Positions 25,939-35,195 are shown, counted from the stretch's first letter. The stretch: 64,000 bases of DNA from Blastococcus saxobsidens (GCF_002938435.1 NZ_POQT01000008.1:1-64000); one strand, 5' to 3'. Made by a program: numbers and translations. Notes: generated from the sequence alone by a model not told the origin.

Positions 25939-28557
25939 TCAGGCGATGGCGAGTGCTGTGGCCGGGGGTCCTGCAGTTGGTCCGGTGGTCGACGCCTCGG
26001 CATCCGAGCCGGCGATGAGGGCCATGATCTTCTCCGCGTCCACCGGGCGGGAGAAGAGGTAGCCCTGAGCCAGGTCGCAGCCCAGTTCGGCCAACTGCTG
26101 CTGTTGTTCGCCGGTCTCCACGCCCTCGGCGACGGTGCGCAGTCCCAGGGCTCCGGCCAGATCCACGATGGCGCGGGTGACGACGTCGGCGTTCGCGTCC
26201 CTGCCGAGGCCGTCCACGAACTCACGGGCAATCTTGAGCATGTCGAGAGGGAATCGGCACAGGTACGCCAACGACGAGTAACCGGTGCCGAAGTCATCGA
26301 TGGCAATACGGACACCGAGGGCCTTGAGTCGGTTCAGGTTGGCGGCAGCGGCATCGCGGTCCTGCATGAGAACGGTCTCGGTGATCTCCAGGACCAGCCG
26401 GTGCGGTTCGAGGCCCGTGTCGGCGAGGGCCGCCCGGACGGCCTCGACGGTGCGCGCGTCAGTCACCTGGCGTGCGGAGAGGTTCACCGTGACGAGGAGA
26501 TCAGTGGGATCGCTGGAGGACTGCACCCAGCGGGCGGCCTGCCAGCAGGCGTCGCGCAGCACGAACTCGCCGATCTCCATGATCAGGCCGGTTTCCTCTG
26601 CCAGGGGGATGAAGGTGTCCGGCGGGCGGTTGCCGTCGACCGGGTGCTGCCAGCGGACTAGTGCCTCTGCTCCGATGGCGCGGCCGGCGCGCAGGTCCAC
26701 CAGCGGCTGGTAGGCGACGGTGAGCTCGCCGCGGTCCAGGGCGGCAGCCAGGTCGGCGGCCGGGTCCGGCCGTTCAGGGGCGGCATCGCCCAGACCGGCC
26801 TCGTAGAAGACGGAGCGCTGACGGCCGTTGCGCTTGGCCGTGTACATCGCGACGTCGGCGTGACCGATGAGAGTGGCGACGTCGGTCCCGGCGTCAGAGA
26901 AGGCGACGCCGATGCTCGCACCGATGGTGGCTTCCCGCCCCGCGCCGAGATCGATCGGAAGGTCCAGCTGGCTCCGGATGCGCTCGAGCACGCGCTCAAC
27001 ACCGGAACGGTCGATCGGCCCGTGCAGGAGGACGGCGAACTCATCGCCTCCCAGCCGGGCGGCAGTATCGGCCGATCGCAGGCAGCCGCCGAGCCGCTCG
27101 GAGAAGACCTGGAGCAGCACGTCACCAGCCTCGTGTCCGTAAGTGTCGTTCACGGGCTTGAAGCCGTCGAGGTCGATGTAGAGGACCGCGGGCCAGAGGC
27201 CGTTGCGGGCGGCGAGGTGAACCGCGTGCTGCGTGCGGTCGAGGAAGAGCGTGCGGTTGGGTAGCCCGGTGAGTGCATCGTGCATGGCCTGGTGGCGGAG
27301 CTTCTCCTTCAGCTCTGTCACCTGCCGCAGGTCGCTCTCCAGCCGCCCACGCTCCAGCGATGTGGCCAGGTGCCGCGCGAAGGTCTCCAGCAAGGCCAGG
27401 TCACTGCTGGCGAAGGTGGCGACGTCGCCCAGCCGGTCGCCAACCAGCAGCACGCCGTGCACCCGGTTCTCCGTCCGGAGCACCGACACCATGGCATCCT
27501 TGAGGCCTCGCTGGGCGGCGTACTGGTCCAGCCTTGACCCGCGGACTTGGCCGGTCCGCGCGGTGAGCACACCGGTAGCCGTCGCCGATTCGATCAGCCG
27601 CTGGATGTCGGCGCTGTGCGGCAAGGGCAGCAGGGCCGCCGGCTCCTGCCCATCGCGGCTGCGGCTCACCGTGGTGACGCCGTCCTCGGCGAGCAGGATC
27701 AGCTCGCCGAGCCCAGCGCGGAAGGCCCCGCGCACCGAGGTGAGGAAGTTGGTCAGCGCGGTGGAGGCGTCGTCGCTGTTGTAGAGCAGCGAGGTGGTCT
27801 CGTGCAGCAGCCGGAGGTTGTTCTGCTGCTCGCGGGCACGGGTGTAGGCCCGGTAGGCGGAGAAGAGCAGCGCGGAGGGCAGCACGAGTAGCAGTAGCGC
27901 GGCTCGGCTCTGCAGGGCCAGGTAGGCCGTGAGCTGGCCCATCGCCGCCACCCCGACGGCGAACGGCAGGGAAAGCGCGACCATGCGCGGCAGCTCACGG
28001 ACGTGCAGCTCGCCCTCCGAGATGCTCAGCGCGGCGAACAGGCAGAGGTCCGCGGCGAGCGTGACGACCGCGACGGTGATCAGGGCCGCCGTCCAGCGCC
28101 ACGGGCTGTTCCAGTCGGTGTCCCGCGCGAGGGTGGAGAAGACGACCACGGCCAGCGAACCGGTGAGTGCGTACTGCGCGAGGTTGAACGTGAGCTTGAG
28201 GCCGCGCTGGCGCTGGCGCAGCACCAGGTCCAGCCCGACGCCTAGGAGCTGCGTCGCGACGACCGTGGCCGGGTCGGCCAGGTAGAGCCCGGCGACCAGC
28301 ACCAGGTCGGTGAGGGAGAAGCCGTGCGAATCCCGCTTGAGCTGGACCCACACCTTGAGTGCTTCGCCGGTGGCGAAGGCCGCGACCCACAGCCACCAGG
28401 GCATGCCGATCGGCGTGCCGAGGCCCGGCAGGTCACGGACGACGATGACGAACACCGTGCCCGCAGTGAGCGACATCGCCCCGACGAGCAGCGCGATGCG
28501 CCGGGTAATGGTCAGCCAGGACCACCCCCGCCGGTTCGCGGGGTGGCTGTCCGTCAT
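25939..28557 (-). CDS. membrane-bound GAF/GGDEF/EAL cyclic-di-GMP protein
   Basis: An 872-residue protein. The N-terminal 250 residues hold about seven hydrophobic helices (for example RIALLVGAMSLTAGTVFVIV and LLLLVLPSALLFSAYRAY), a MASE-like integral sensor. A GAF-like domain (about 265-420) follows, then GGDEF with intact LGGDEF and an RSAD inhibitory site, then EAL with AEALVRWQHP, NLSARQVTD, DDFGTGYSSL and EGVET all intact, so both cyclase and phosphodiesterase are potentially active. Start ATG 28557 has AGGA five bases ahead; ATG 28569 is an alternative. The gene begins 16 bases after the subtilisin stop, so the two are one transcript. Confidence 0.94.
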   Translation of the reverse strand: MTDSHPANRRGWSWLTITRRIALLVGAMSLTAGTVFVIVVRDLPGLGTPIGMPWWLWVAAFATGEALKVWVQLKRDSHGFSLTDLVLVAGLYLADPATVVATQLLGVGLDLVLRQRQRGLKLTFNLAQYALTGSLAVVVFSTLARDTDWNSPWRWTAALITVAVVTLAADLCLFAALSISEGELHVRELPRMVALSLPFAVGVAAMGQLTAYLALQSRAALLLLVLPSALLFSAYRAYTRAREQQNNLRLLHETTSLLYNSDDASTALTNFLTSVRGAFRAGLGELILLAEDGVTTVSRSRDGQEPAALLPLPHSADIQRLIESATATGVLTARTGQVRGSRLDQYAAQRGLKDAMVSVLRTENRVHGVLLVGDRLGDVATFASSDLALLETFARHLATSLERGRLESDLRQVTELKEKLRHQAMHDALTGLPNRTLFLDRTQHAVHLAARNGLWPAVLYIDLDGFKPVNDTYGHEAGDVLLQVFSERLGGCLRSADTAARLGGDEFAVLLHGPIDRSGVERVLERIRSQLDLPIDLGAGREATIGASIGVAFSDAGTDVATLIGHADVAMYTAKRNGRQRSVFYEAGLGDAAPERPDPAADLAAALDRGELTVAYQPLVDLRAGRAIGAEALVRWQHPVDGNRPPDTFIPLAEETGLIMEIGEFVLRDACWQAARWVQSSSDPTDLLVTVNLSARQVTDARTVEAVRAALADTGLEPHRLVLEITETVLMQDRDAAAANLNRLKALGVRIAIDDFGTGYSSLAYLCRFPLDMLKIAREFVDGLGRDANADVVTRAIVDLAGALGLRTVAEGVETGEQQQQLAELGCDLAQGYLFSRPVDAEKIMALIAGSDAEASTTGPTAGPPATALAIA

Positions 28558-28573
28558 CGTCGTCCTCATGTGA

Positions 28574-30457
28574 TCAGGCCCAATCCACGCCGGACCAGAG
28601 GGCGCTGCCCCAGGTGCGGCCACCCCACGTGCGGCCGCCCCAGGTACGACCGGCCCATTCGTCGCCGCCCCAGGTGCGGCCGACCCAGGCGTCGCCGCCC
28701 CAGGTGCGGCCGCCCCACGTGCGGCCGGCCCAAGTCAGGCTCCCCCAGGTGCGACCGCCCCACGTGCGGCCGTTCCAGGTGACGCCGTCGCCAGGGGTGG
28801 TCACGAACCATTCGGTGCCGTTCCAGGCGCCGCCAGTCCACACGCCCTTCCGCAGCTCGCCGCCGGTCCACGTGGTGCGGGCAGCGGACGCTGCGGTCCA
28901 GGTAGCTGGGTCCCACGCCTGACCGCGGACGTCGATCTCGCCCTCCAGCGTGGTGCCCTCGTACTCGAGGTTGGCGGTACCGCGGGCCCCCTCGAGCGTG
29001 CCGAGACCGGTCGCCCTCGGCCACGACTGCACGGCCTGCGGCGTGGCGGCGTCGCGCGCAGCGCGCAGGTCGATGATGCCATCGCCCTGCGCGATCGGGT
29101 CGGCGACCGGCAGTCGCTGGGCGGTGCTCATGAGCAGCGCCTTGATCTGATCCGGCGTCGCCTCGGGGCGCTGCTGGATCAGCAGGGCGGCCGCGCCGGA
29201 GACGACCGCAGCCGCCTGCGAGGTGCCGCTGCCGCGGAAGAACCGCTCGCCCTGCCGCGCGTTCGGGTAGCTCTCGTCGAGGTACGAGCCCGGACTGCGC
29301 AGGCTGACGATCGAGGCGCCGGGCGCCACGACGTCGGGATTGCGGGCGCCGTCACCGGTGCTCGACCACGCCGGGACGATGTCGTCCTGCACGTCGTAGG
29401 TGCCGCGGCTGTCCGCGCCGCCGACCGCGATGACGTACGGGTCGTAGGCCGGATTGTTCAGCTGAGGCGTGCCGTACCCGCCGTTGCCGGCGGCGACGAC
29501 CACGACGATGCCAGCGTGCCAGGCCTGCTCGACCGCGTAGGTCAGCGGGTCCAGCTGGTAATCCTGGACCCCGTCGGTGCCGAACGACAGGTTCAGCACC
29601 CGGATGTTCAGCCCCTTGCGGTTCTTGTTCTGGACCACCCAGTCGATCCCGGCGATCACCTGGGACACGTCGGTCGCGCCGTAGGCATCGGCGAGCTTCA
29701 GGCTGACGATGCGCGAGCCGGGGGCCATGCCGGCGAAGGTGTTCGGGTCACGGAAGGTCCGCGGGTTCGCGTTGGAGTCGCGGCCGGCGATGATGCCGGC
29801 CAGGTGGGTGCCGTGGCCGTAGGTGTCCAGGTTGGTCTGCGGACTGGCCTCGCAGCCGTCCACGTCGCAGACCTGCGCCTCGAAGGAGAGATCCGGCCCG
29901 TGAACGATCTTGTCCTTGTCGGACAGGCCCTCGACGGGGACGACGCCGGAGTCGATGAGGGCGACGTCGACGCCCTTGCCATTGATGCCCTTCTCCCACA
30001 TGGCGGTGGCGCCGGTCACCTCGTGGGTGACCCGGAACATCGAGCCGGCCTGGTCCAGGACCTCCGTCGGAACCTTCGTGCCGAGCAGCTCGATCGGCGC
30101 GTCCTCGGTGACCGCAGCGATGCCGGCCGTCGAACGCAGCGCACCCAGACGGTCCGCGGGCAGCGTGGCGGTGAACCCACCGATGAGGCCAAGCGGCTCC
30201 TCGACGGTGCCGCCGAGGGCGACCACCGCGCGCTCAGGAGCGTTCCCGGCGCCCGACAACTCCTGAACGATGACCGACACCGGCGGAGCGGAGGCGTCGC
30301 TCGACGCCTGCGCCACACCAGGGCCGACCACACCCACGGCCAAGGCCGTAGCAGTCGCGAGCGTAGCGATGCGGCGTGCTTGCAGGGCCGGCGCACCGCC
30401 TGTCCCGATGAACGTGGGCGGCGTAGTTGGCGCCCGACCCCCGTTGGTCCTTCCCAT
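28574..30457 (-). CDS. secreted subtilisin-like (S8) protease with Trp-Gly repeat tail
   Basis: A 627-residue exported serine protease. Signal peptide: basic start, then IATLATATALAVGVVGPGVAQA. An inhibitor_I9-like propeptide (SVIVQELSGAGN...FTATLPADRL) precedes the catalytic domain with Asp169 (VALIDSGVV), His215 (YGHGTHLAG), the oxyanion Asn (AAGNGGYG) and Ser413 (GSGTSQAAA). After about residue 560 the chain ends in tandem Trp-rich units of the type TWGGRTWGG, with no membrane anchor or sorting motif. GAGGGA five bases before the ATG at 30457 fixes the start. Cotranscribed with the membrane c-di-GMP protein. Confidence 0.95.
   Translation of the reverse strand: MGRTNGGRAPTTPPTFIGTGGAPALQARRIATLATATALAVGVVGPGVAQASSDASAPPVSVIVQELSGAGNAPERAVVALGGTVEEPLGLIGGFTATLPADRLGALRSTAGIAAVTEDAPIELLGTKVPTEVLDQAGSMFRVTHEVTGATAMWEKGINGKGVDVALIDSGVVPVEGLSDKDKIVHGPDLSFEAQVCDVDGCEASPQTNLDTYGHGTHLAGIIAGRDSNANPRTFRDPNTFAGMAPGSRIVSLKLADAYGATDVSQVIAGIDWVVQNKNRKGLNIRVLNLSFGTDGVQDYQLDPLTYAVEQAWHAGIVVVVAAGNGGYGTPQLNNPAYDPYVIAVGGADSRGTYDVQDDIVPAWSSTGDGARNPDVVAPGASIVSLRSPGSYLDESYPNARQGERFFRGSGTSQAAAVVSGAAALLIQQRPEATPDQIKALLMSTAQRLPVADPIAQGDGIIDLRAARDAATPQAVQSWPRATGLGTLEGARGTANLEYEGTTLEGEIDVRGQAWDPATWTAASAARTTWTGGELRKGVWTGGAWNGTEWFVTTPGDGVTWNGRTWGGRTWGSLTWAGRTWGGRTWGGDAWVGRTWGGDEWAGRTWGGRTWGGRTWGSALWSGVDWA
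28577..28790 (-). repeat. tandem Trp-Gly repeats in the protease tail
   Basis: Some ten consecutive 6-9 residue units around the core W-x-G-R-T-W-G occupy the protein's last 70 residues (TWNGRTWGG, TWAGRTWGG, AWVGRTWGG, EWAGRTWGG and so on). At DNA level the plus strand shows the matching repeated CCCCAGGTGCGGCC/CCCCACGTGCGGCC units. Probably a surface- or polysaccharide-binding stalk. Confidence 0.85.
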
Positions 30458-30493
30458 ATCGATCCCTCCATCTGTCAACTGCAACGGCTTCAT

Positions 30494-30935
30494 GAACTAG
30501 TTCGGCACGCAACGTGAGCGGCTGTATGCAGTCAGGCCAGAAATGGGCGGGTTCACCCTTGGGTGGGAGTTCTGGGATCAGGTCGCAGTTACTGGCGGGA
30601 TGCTCGACGCCAAACCACATGGCCACCGGCGTGGGCACTGACGCCTTGACCGCAGCCGCCCCGGCTACGGGGAGCGTGGCCGACACGGTCTCCCACAGCG
30701 AACACGGCAGTACACGCCGCGGGCGTGTCGCGGAGATGCGCGCCAGCCGCCGGATTACCCGCTCGATGGGCAGGCGGGCTCCAGTGCAGCCATCGTGCTC
30801 AGCCGCCGGGACGATGAGGCACCGAGCTCGCTGCGGGTGCTGATGACATAACCGATCCGAATGCCGATAGGCGCTGGGGGTGGGAGGCGGTACCGCATCC
30901 GGCAGGACGCCGCAGCCAGTCGTCTGTCGTGAAGG
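30494..30935. other. intergenic region, nothing assigned
   Basis: About 440 bases between the start of the protease gene and the end of the DNA-binding gene. No convincing gene on either strand. It must contain the protease promoter; no clear -35/-10 pair was found. Confidence 0.5.
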
Positions 30936-32000
30936 TCATGCGGCGTTGATGGACGCACGCCGGCGGGAGATCGTGCGTTTGGTGGTGGCGAGCTGTTGGG
31001 CGATGTCGCGGATGGACTTGCCGCGTTCGGTGAGGCGCCGGACGACTTCCTTCTGCTCGGCAGGAGTCAGGTGGTCGAGGCGGACGCCGTCGCCGGCCAG
31101 GGCGCGCTCGATGGCGATCTCGTCGAGGTCGTCGTCCGTCTCTGCGTGCTCAGTGTGGTGTTGAGGGTCTGGGTCGGTGTCGATGTCGTCCCAGGCCAGA
31201 GGTGGCAGCCAGCCGCGTTCGGCGGCGAAGGCACGGGCGGCGTCGGCGGCGGCGCGTTGGTCGTCGGTTGACTGCGGTGGGCGCAGGTTCCACAGCTGTT
31301 CGTAGAGGTCGTTGACGTGCTGCGCGGTCTGCGCGGTGACCGAGGCGCTCTGCATGCTGCGTCGGAGGCTGGCAGAGCTGCGGGCGAGCCGGGTGGCCAG
31401 CTCGTCGTGGGGCCATCCGACGGCGATCAGGGCCTGCAGTCGGCGACGAGTGCCCGTGGCGCCGATGTGACTGCGCGGCGCCCGGTTGGCCTGGTCGACA
31501 CGGATGCGCAAGACCTGGTGGGCGGTCTCGGGCCGGACCCGCCGGATGCCCGGGTCGCCGTCGCGCCCCGGGTCGGCCAGCTCGCGGACGTGGCTGGTGG
31601 AGATGCCGGCGAGCATGGCGATCTGCTCGACGCCGATGCCGGCGGCCCGTAGCGCGCGGAGGTGCTCGCGCACCGGGGCCGCGTCCACGAACGGCCGCCA
31701 TCGGCCGAAGGTCTGCGCGCGGTGCACGGCACGGCCGGCCGCGGTGTTGGCGGCAGTGCAGTCGGTGCACCGGCAGCGGTCCTTCACGTAGGCGACGCGG
31801 GTTCCGTGCACATGCCGAGCACGCGCATGAGTGCAGTCCCGCCTCACCCGACCCTGAGCGCGCTGAACACGGCGACGTGCTCGCTCGATGGCCTGCCGGT
31901 GCCTCGCACAGGAATGGCGCGCGTGGTGGACATCGGCGAGGGCGTCACTGGCGTACGTGCCGCTGTAGCCGCAGGCCGGGCAGGTCTGGGTGGCGCTCAT
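30936..32000 (-). CDS. zinc-ribbon/helix-turn-helix DNA-binding protein of mobile-element type
   Basis: A 354-residue basic protein. The N-terminus MSATQTCPACGYSGTYAS is a zinc ribbon, followed by a Cys/His-rich basic stretch (HHARHSCARHRQAIERARRR; VKDRCRCTDCTAAN). Three helix-turn-helix-like segments follow: GIGVEQIAMLAGISTSHVREL, VGWPHDELATRLARSSASLRR and the C-terminal SIRDIAQQLATTKRTISRRR. The build is common in actinobacterial integrated elements, with a proposed regulatory role. ATG at 32000 overlaps the stop of the upstream 129-residue gene. Confidence 0.75.
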   Translation of the reverse strand: MSATQTCPACGYSGTYASDALADVHHARHSCARHRQAIERARRRVQRAQGRVRRDCTHARARHVHGTRVAYVKDRCRCTDCTAANTAAGRAVHRAQTFGRWRPFVDAAPVREHLRALRAAGIGVEQIAMLAGISTSHVRELADPGRDGDPGIRRVRPETAHQVLRIRVDQANRAPRSHIGATGTRRRLQALIAVGWPHDELATRLARSSASLRRSMQSASVTAQTAQHVNDLYEQLWNLRPPQSTDDQRAAADAARAFAAERGWLPPLAWDDIDTDPDPQHHTEHAETDDDLDEIAIERALAGDGVRLDHLTPAEQKEVVRRLTERGKSIRDIAQQLATTKRTISRRRASINAA

Positions 32001-32386
32001 GCCCCGCCCAATGCAGATCCGGCCACCGGCTGACCGGTGTGGCCACGACCGGGTACACCGGCCCTGGCCAGGACGTCCTGGATCCAGTCGGTGCGCAGGC
32101 TGCCGGCGTCTCCGACGTGGTCGTCGAAGGCCATGGCCGTGAACTGTTGGGCGGTGGCGGCCCACTCCCGGTCGGACAGGGGCCGCTCGAGGTGCGCTTC
32201 GACGGTGGGCCGGTCGACGTAGGCGATGCTGGCGCCGATGACGTCGGCCAGGTCGGTGAGCAGGCGGTGGGTGTCGCCGCCGTAGCAGTCGACGAGGTCC
32301 TGCAGCACGCCGCAGCAAGCAGGGGGGACGTGGGACGGTGCCGGCGCAGGGGCTGCCGCCGTCCGTCGTCCCGGCTGACCGCACAT
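31997..32386 (-). CDS. 129-residue protein coupled to the DNA-binding gene
   Basis: A small acidic protein from ATG 32386 (GGAG upstream). After a Pro/Ala-rich leader it continues CCGVLQDLVDCYGGDTHRLL, VIGASIAYVDRPTVEAHLER and DREWAATAQQFTAMAFDDHV, all likely helical. Its TGA overlaps the ATG of the zinc-ribbon/HTH gene (ATGA). I do not recognise the family; the coupling suggests the two proteins act together. Confidence 0.68.
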   Translation of the reverse strand: MCGQPGRRTAAAPAPAPSHVPPACCGVLQDLVDCYGGDTHRLLTDLADVIGASIAYVDRPTVEAHLERPLSDREWAATAQQFTAMAFDDHVGDAGSLRTDWIQDVLARAGVPGRGHTGQPVAGSALGGA

Positions 32387-32660
32387 CCCTGCTCCGCTGG
32401 TGAGTAGTTGCTCTCACCGGGAGAAGGCGCTTTTCGGAGCCGTTTGGTGACACCCCGCCGAGAGTCGGGATGCGGCGGGCGCTCGATGTGTTGTGTGCCG
32501 AAGCTTCGGTTGAGGTCAGTCGCGGCACCAGGCCTTGCTGTCCCTGGAAGGCGCCGACGAGGGCTCCGTTTCTGTCGCGATCGTGACGAGGGGATGTCAG
32601 TCGCGGAAACCGGGTCAGGATCCGCTGACCGTCCAGTCGTTCGACGACCCTCGAACGCGC

Positions 32661-33329
32661 TCACTGAGCCGGAGAGGACTCCGTCGCCGGATAGCGATAC
32701 ACGGCGTGCCAGTCGTCGGTGAAACGGGTGATGTCCTCGGTGTGCACGTTGATGTACCCGCTGCGGTTGCGCAGCAGCTGAAGCATCTCCGTTTGTGGCC
32801 AGGCTATGGTGGCGAACAAGGTCGGGAAGTTGCGCCCGGACGCGTCGGCGTAGGCGAACACCGTGTCGGGGTCGTTGGCGTCGGGTCGCCGTCCGGTGAA
32901 CTTGACGGCCAGGTCCAGGTCTCCGAGTTCGACGGCGTCAGGGCGCAAGTAGGAGCCGAACACTGCAATCTCTGTGATGACATAGAGCTTGCCGTCGTCG
33001 GCGTTGTAGTCGGCCGCGCGCTCGAGGACCCCGGCGAGTAGCTTCTCGGCTCGGGTGCGGGAGATGGGTTTGAGGAACGACGCCATCGTCAGCGCGCCGC
33101 CGGTGATGGTCGTGTTCCACTCCACATGGCCGCCGTCGCCGCCGTCGCGTCGCTGGAGGTAGGCGGCGTCGGCGAGATGGTCGAGCATGACGGCGAGCTC
33201 TTCTGCTGGCACGTGCACCTTGTCGGCGATCGCGGCGGTCGAGCTCCAGTAGTCGTGGCAGGCGCGAGCGATGTTTCGTGCCGTCTCGGGGTCGACCCCG
33301 GCGACGGGGGTCCCACGCTGCAACCTCAT
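32661..33329 (-). CDS. winged-helix plus MNT-type nucleotidyltransferase-fold protein
   Basis: A 222-residue protein. Residues about 14-70 resemble a winged helix (TARNIARACHDYWSSTAAIA, EELAVMLDHLADAAYLQRRD). Residues about 115-145 carry the DNA polymerase-beta-type nucleotidyltransferase signature GSYLRPDAVELGDLDLAVKF with Gly125-Ser126 and the acidic pair Asp137/Asp139. A third acidic residue is not obvious. Such helix-plus-nucleotidyltransferase proteins are known as MNT antitoxin-like or small regulatory enzymes. It is divergent from the CBASS-like operon, sharing a 322-bp control region, so it might regulate or modify that system; that is inference. Confidence 0.78.
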   Translation of the reverse strand: MRLQRGTPVAGVDPETARNIARACHDYWSSTAAIADKVHVPAEELAVMLDHLADAAYLQRRDGGDGGHVEWNTTITGGALTMASFLKPISRTRAEKLLAGVLERAADYNADDGKLYVITEIAVFGSYLRPDAVELGDLDLAVKFTGRRPDANDPDTVFAYADASGRNFPTLFATIAWPQTEMLQLLRNRSGYINVHTEDITRFTDDWHAVYRYPATESSPAQ

Positions 33330-33651
33330 GCCCGGAGTCTGCCCGTTTCTCCGGGGCACCCCACACTTCCTCGCCTGGACCCACCTTGTGAGTGACAGCC
33401 GCAGACGGTCCCCGGGGACCGCTGTGAGACGCGTAGCCGCACGGACGCGACGGTGCCGGTGGGGCGGGTGTGGCGAACTCCCCGAAACTGTCGCTGCCGT
33501 CCGGCAGGCTGAGACCTGGAACGCAGCACACCCCGGTCGCCGACCGAGGAGGTCGCGTACCCGGGTGCCGTCTACATGGGGTGTAGGGGCAGCACGGTAG
33601 CACCGGCGTTCCGGACGGCGGGAGCCCCTTCCGCCGCAGGAAGGAGACGCC
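33330..33651. promoter_or_regulatory. divergent control region of the CBASS-like operon
   Basis: The 322 bases separate the two nucleotidyltransferase-fold genes, which are transcribed away from each other, so promoters for both must be here. AAGGAG stands five bases before the CD-NTase ATG. No gene and no clear palindrome were found. Confidence 0.5.
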
Positions 33652-34686
33652 ATGCCACAGGCTGCACACCCATCCCTGGAGACCATCCTCGAGCAGGCCC
33701 GGCGCCGCATCGAGGTGACCGACGACGAGCTCGCCGAGGCCCGGCGACGACGCGAGGCGATCGCCAACGCGCTGCTCCGCGAGTTCCCCGGCTCTCGGGT
33801 GTACTTCAACGGCAGCGTCGCGCACGGCGACGCGCTCACCCCGCTGACCGACATCGACCTCGGCATCGTCATCGCCGAGGCCCTGCGAACGCACGGGCCG
33901 GACAAGCGGGGCCCGAAGGACCTGATGGAGCGCGCCGCGGCGGCCATCCGGCGGGAGCTCAAAGGCGCCTACCCCAAGCTCACCGTCCGGACCGAGGGCT
34001 GCAAGCGGGCGGTGCTCGTCCGGTTCGGTGACCCCGTGCACGCCGGCGAGAAGGACTTCACCGCCGACGTCATCTGCGCGCTGGACAACCTCGGGGCGGC
34101 GGGTCTGTTCATCCCGAAGATGCCGACCTGGGACCGGTCGCACCCGGAGGCGCACACCGCGATGGTTCTCCAGGCCATCGAGGACACCGCAGTGGCCTTC
34201 GCCCGCATCGTGCGGCTGCTCAAGCACTGGAACCGTCGCAACGGCAAGCCGCTGTGCTCGTGGAACATCAAGGCTCTGGCGCTGGGCTGCATCCAGCAGC
34301 CGACGTCCCTGCTCTCCGGCATAGCCACCTGGTTCCAGTACGCCGCCGACGAACTGGACAAGGGCGAGACCCGCGATCCCGCCCGCGTCGCCGAGAAGCC
34401 CATCAAGCCCAACAAGCCCCGACTGGAGGTCGTTACCGCCCTGCGCAAGGCCGGCAAGCGGGTCGACGAGGCCACCCGGCTCGAGCGGGACGGTTACCCG
34501 CAGCTCGCCCACGATGAGCTGGCCAAGCTGTTCAACGACGAGGAGATGCTGCCCCGCCCGGACCAGACGGCGGTTGTCCTGGAGGAGGCCCGCCGCTTCC
34601 GCGCTGGCCGGACCAGCGGCATCACCACCGGGACGGGCGCCGGCGCACAGCGCACGCGGATCCCGGCGAAGAGCTGGGCGCCGTGA
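33652..34686 (+). CDS. CBASS cyclic-oligonucleotide synthase (CD-NTase)
   Basis: A 344-residue CD-NTase that would make a cyclic di- or trinucleotide alarm signal on phage infection. The active site is complete: FNGSVAHGDALTPLTDIDLG with Gly54-Ser55 and the metal-binding pair Asp67/Asp69, and a third acidic residue in DFTADVICAL (about Asp139). The C-terminal half carries the OAS1-type helical domain (IVRLLKHWNRRNGKPLCSWN). The clade and product cannot be told from the motifs alone. First gene of a three-gene operon; its TGA overlaps the GTG of the next gene. Confidence 0.88.
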   Translation: MPQAAHPSLETILEQARRRIEVTDDELAEARRRREAIANALLREFPGSRVYFNGSVAHGDALTPLTDIDLGIVIAEALRTHGPDKRGPKDLMERAAAAIRRELKGAYPKLTVRTEGCKRAVLVRFGDPVHAGEKDFTADVICALDNLGAAGLFIPKMPTWDRSHPEAHTAMVLQAIEDTAVAFARIVRLLKHWNRRNGKPLCSWNIKALALGCIQQPTSLLSGIATWFQYAADELDKGETRDPARVAEKPIKPNKPRLEVVTALRKAGKRVDEATRLERDGYPQLAHDELAKLFNDEEMLPRPDQTAVVLEEARRFRAGRTSGITTGTGAGAQRTRIPAKSWAP

Positions 34687-35195
34687 GCACCGGCCTTCCC
34701 GCCGCGGCAGCCGCGGCGGGAAGGCCGGACACCGCCTGGTACGGCATGCAGCCGTGGTGGCAGATTCCCGTGGAGGGCGCCGCACGTCGCGAGCACGGCC
34801 GGGAGCTGCGTGCGACCGTCGAACGAGACCTGCTCAGCTACCGGGTGCCGCTGGAGGTGCGTGGACGCCGGAATCCCGTGCGGGTCACCGTCTACTTCTT
34901 CGCGCAGCCGACCTACGCCTGCTGGGGGTTGTCGCCCGAGGAGTACCCGCGCGTCTTCGCCGACCCGGGTAGGCCGTCCCCGCACCGCATGCCCGACGAC
35001 GACGCGCTCTGCCTGTACTACCCGTGGTCACCACCCGAGCAGCGCTGGCGGCCGCAGGACGGTCTGCTAGCACTGCTCGACCTGACCCGTGACCACCTGT
35101 TCTTCGAGGACCACTGGTGGGCCACCGGTGGCCGGCGTGACGGCGAGTGGCTCGGCGACGAGCAGCCGCACGGCTTCCCCAGGCGGGCCGCGTGA
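34683..35195 (+). CDS. E2-like ubiquitin-conjugation-fold protein of type II CBASS
   Basis: A 170-residue protein. The central stretch is an E2-like fold: VTVYFFAQPTYACWGLSPEE, then SPHRMPDDDALCLYYPW with the candidate catalytic Cys110 nine residues after His101, then LTRDHLFFEDHWWATGG and DEQPHG, all matching the LCLY-P...WATG...HP pattern of the E2 proteins in short type II CBASS operons. In type II systems such proteins conjugate the cyclase to a target and prime it. No E1 or JAB gene is present, so this is the short, E2-only type. Start GTG overlaps the cyclase stop, and the stop overlaps the next start. Confidence 0.75.
   Translation: MSTGLPAAAAAAGRPDTAWYGMQPWWQIPVEGAARREHGRELRATVERDLLSYRVPLEVRGRRNPVRVTVYFFAQPTYACWGLSPEEYPRVFADPGRPSPHRMPDDDALCLYYPWSPPEQRWRPQDGLLALLDLTRDHLFFEDHWWATGGRRDGEWLGDEQPHGFPRRAA

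Noticed and set aside
30234-30686. A minus-strand frame starting MSATLPVAGAAAVKASVPTP over the protease start
   Set aside because: It runs into the protease coding region in another frame and becomes arginine/cysteine-rich there; the true protease start has a clear ribosome-binding site.
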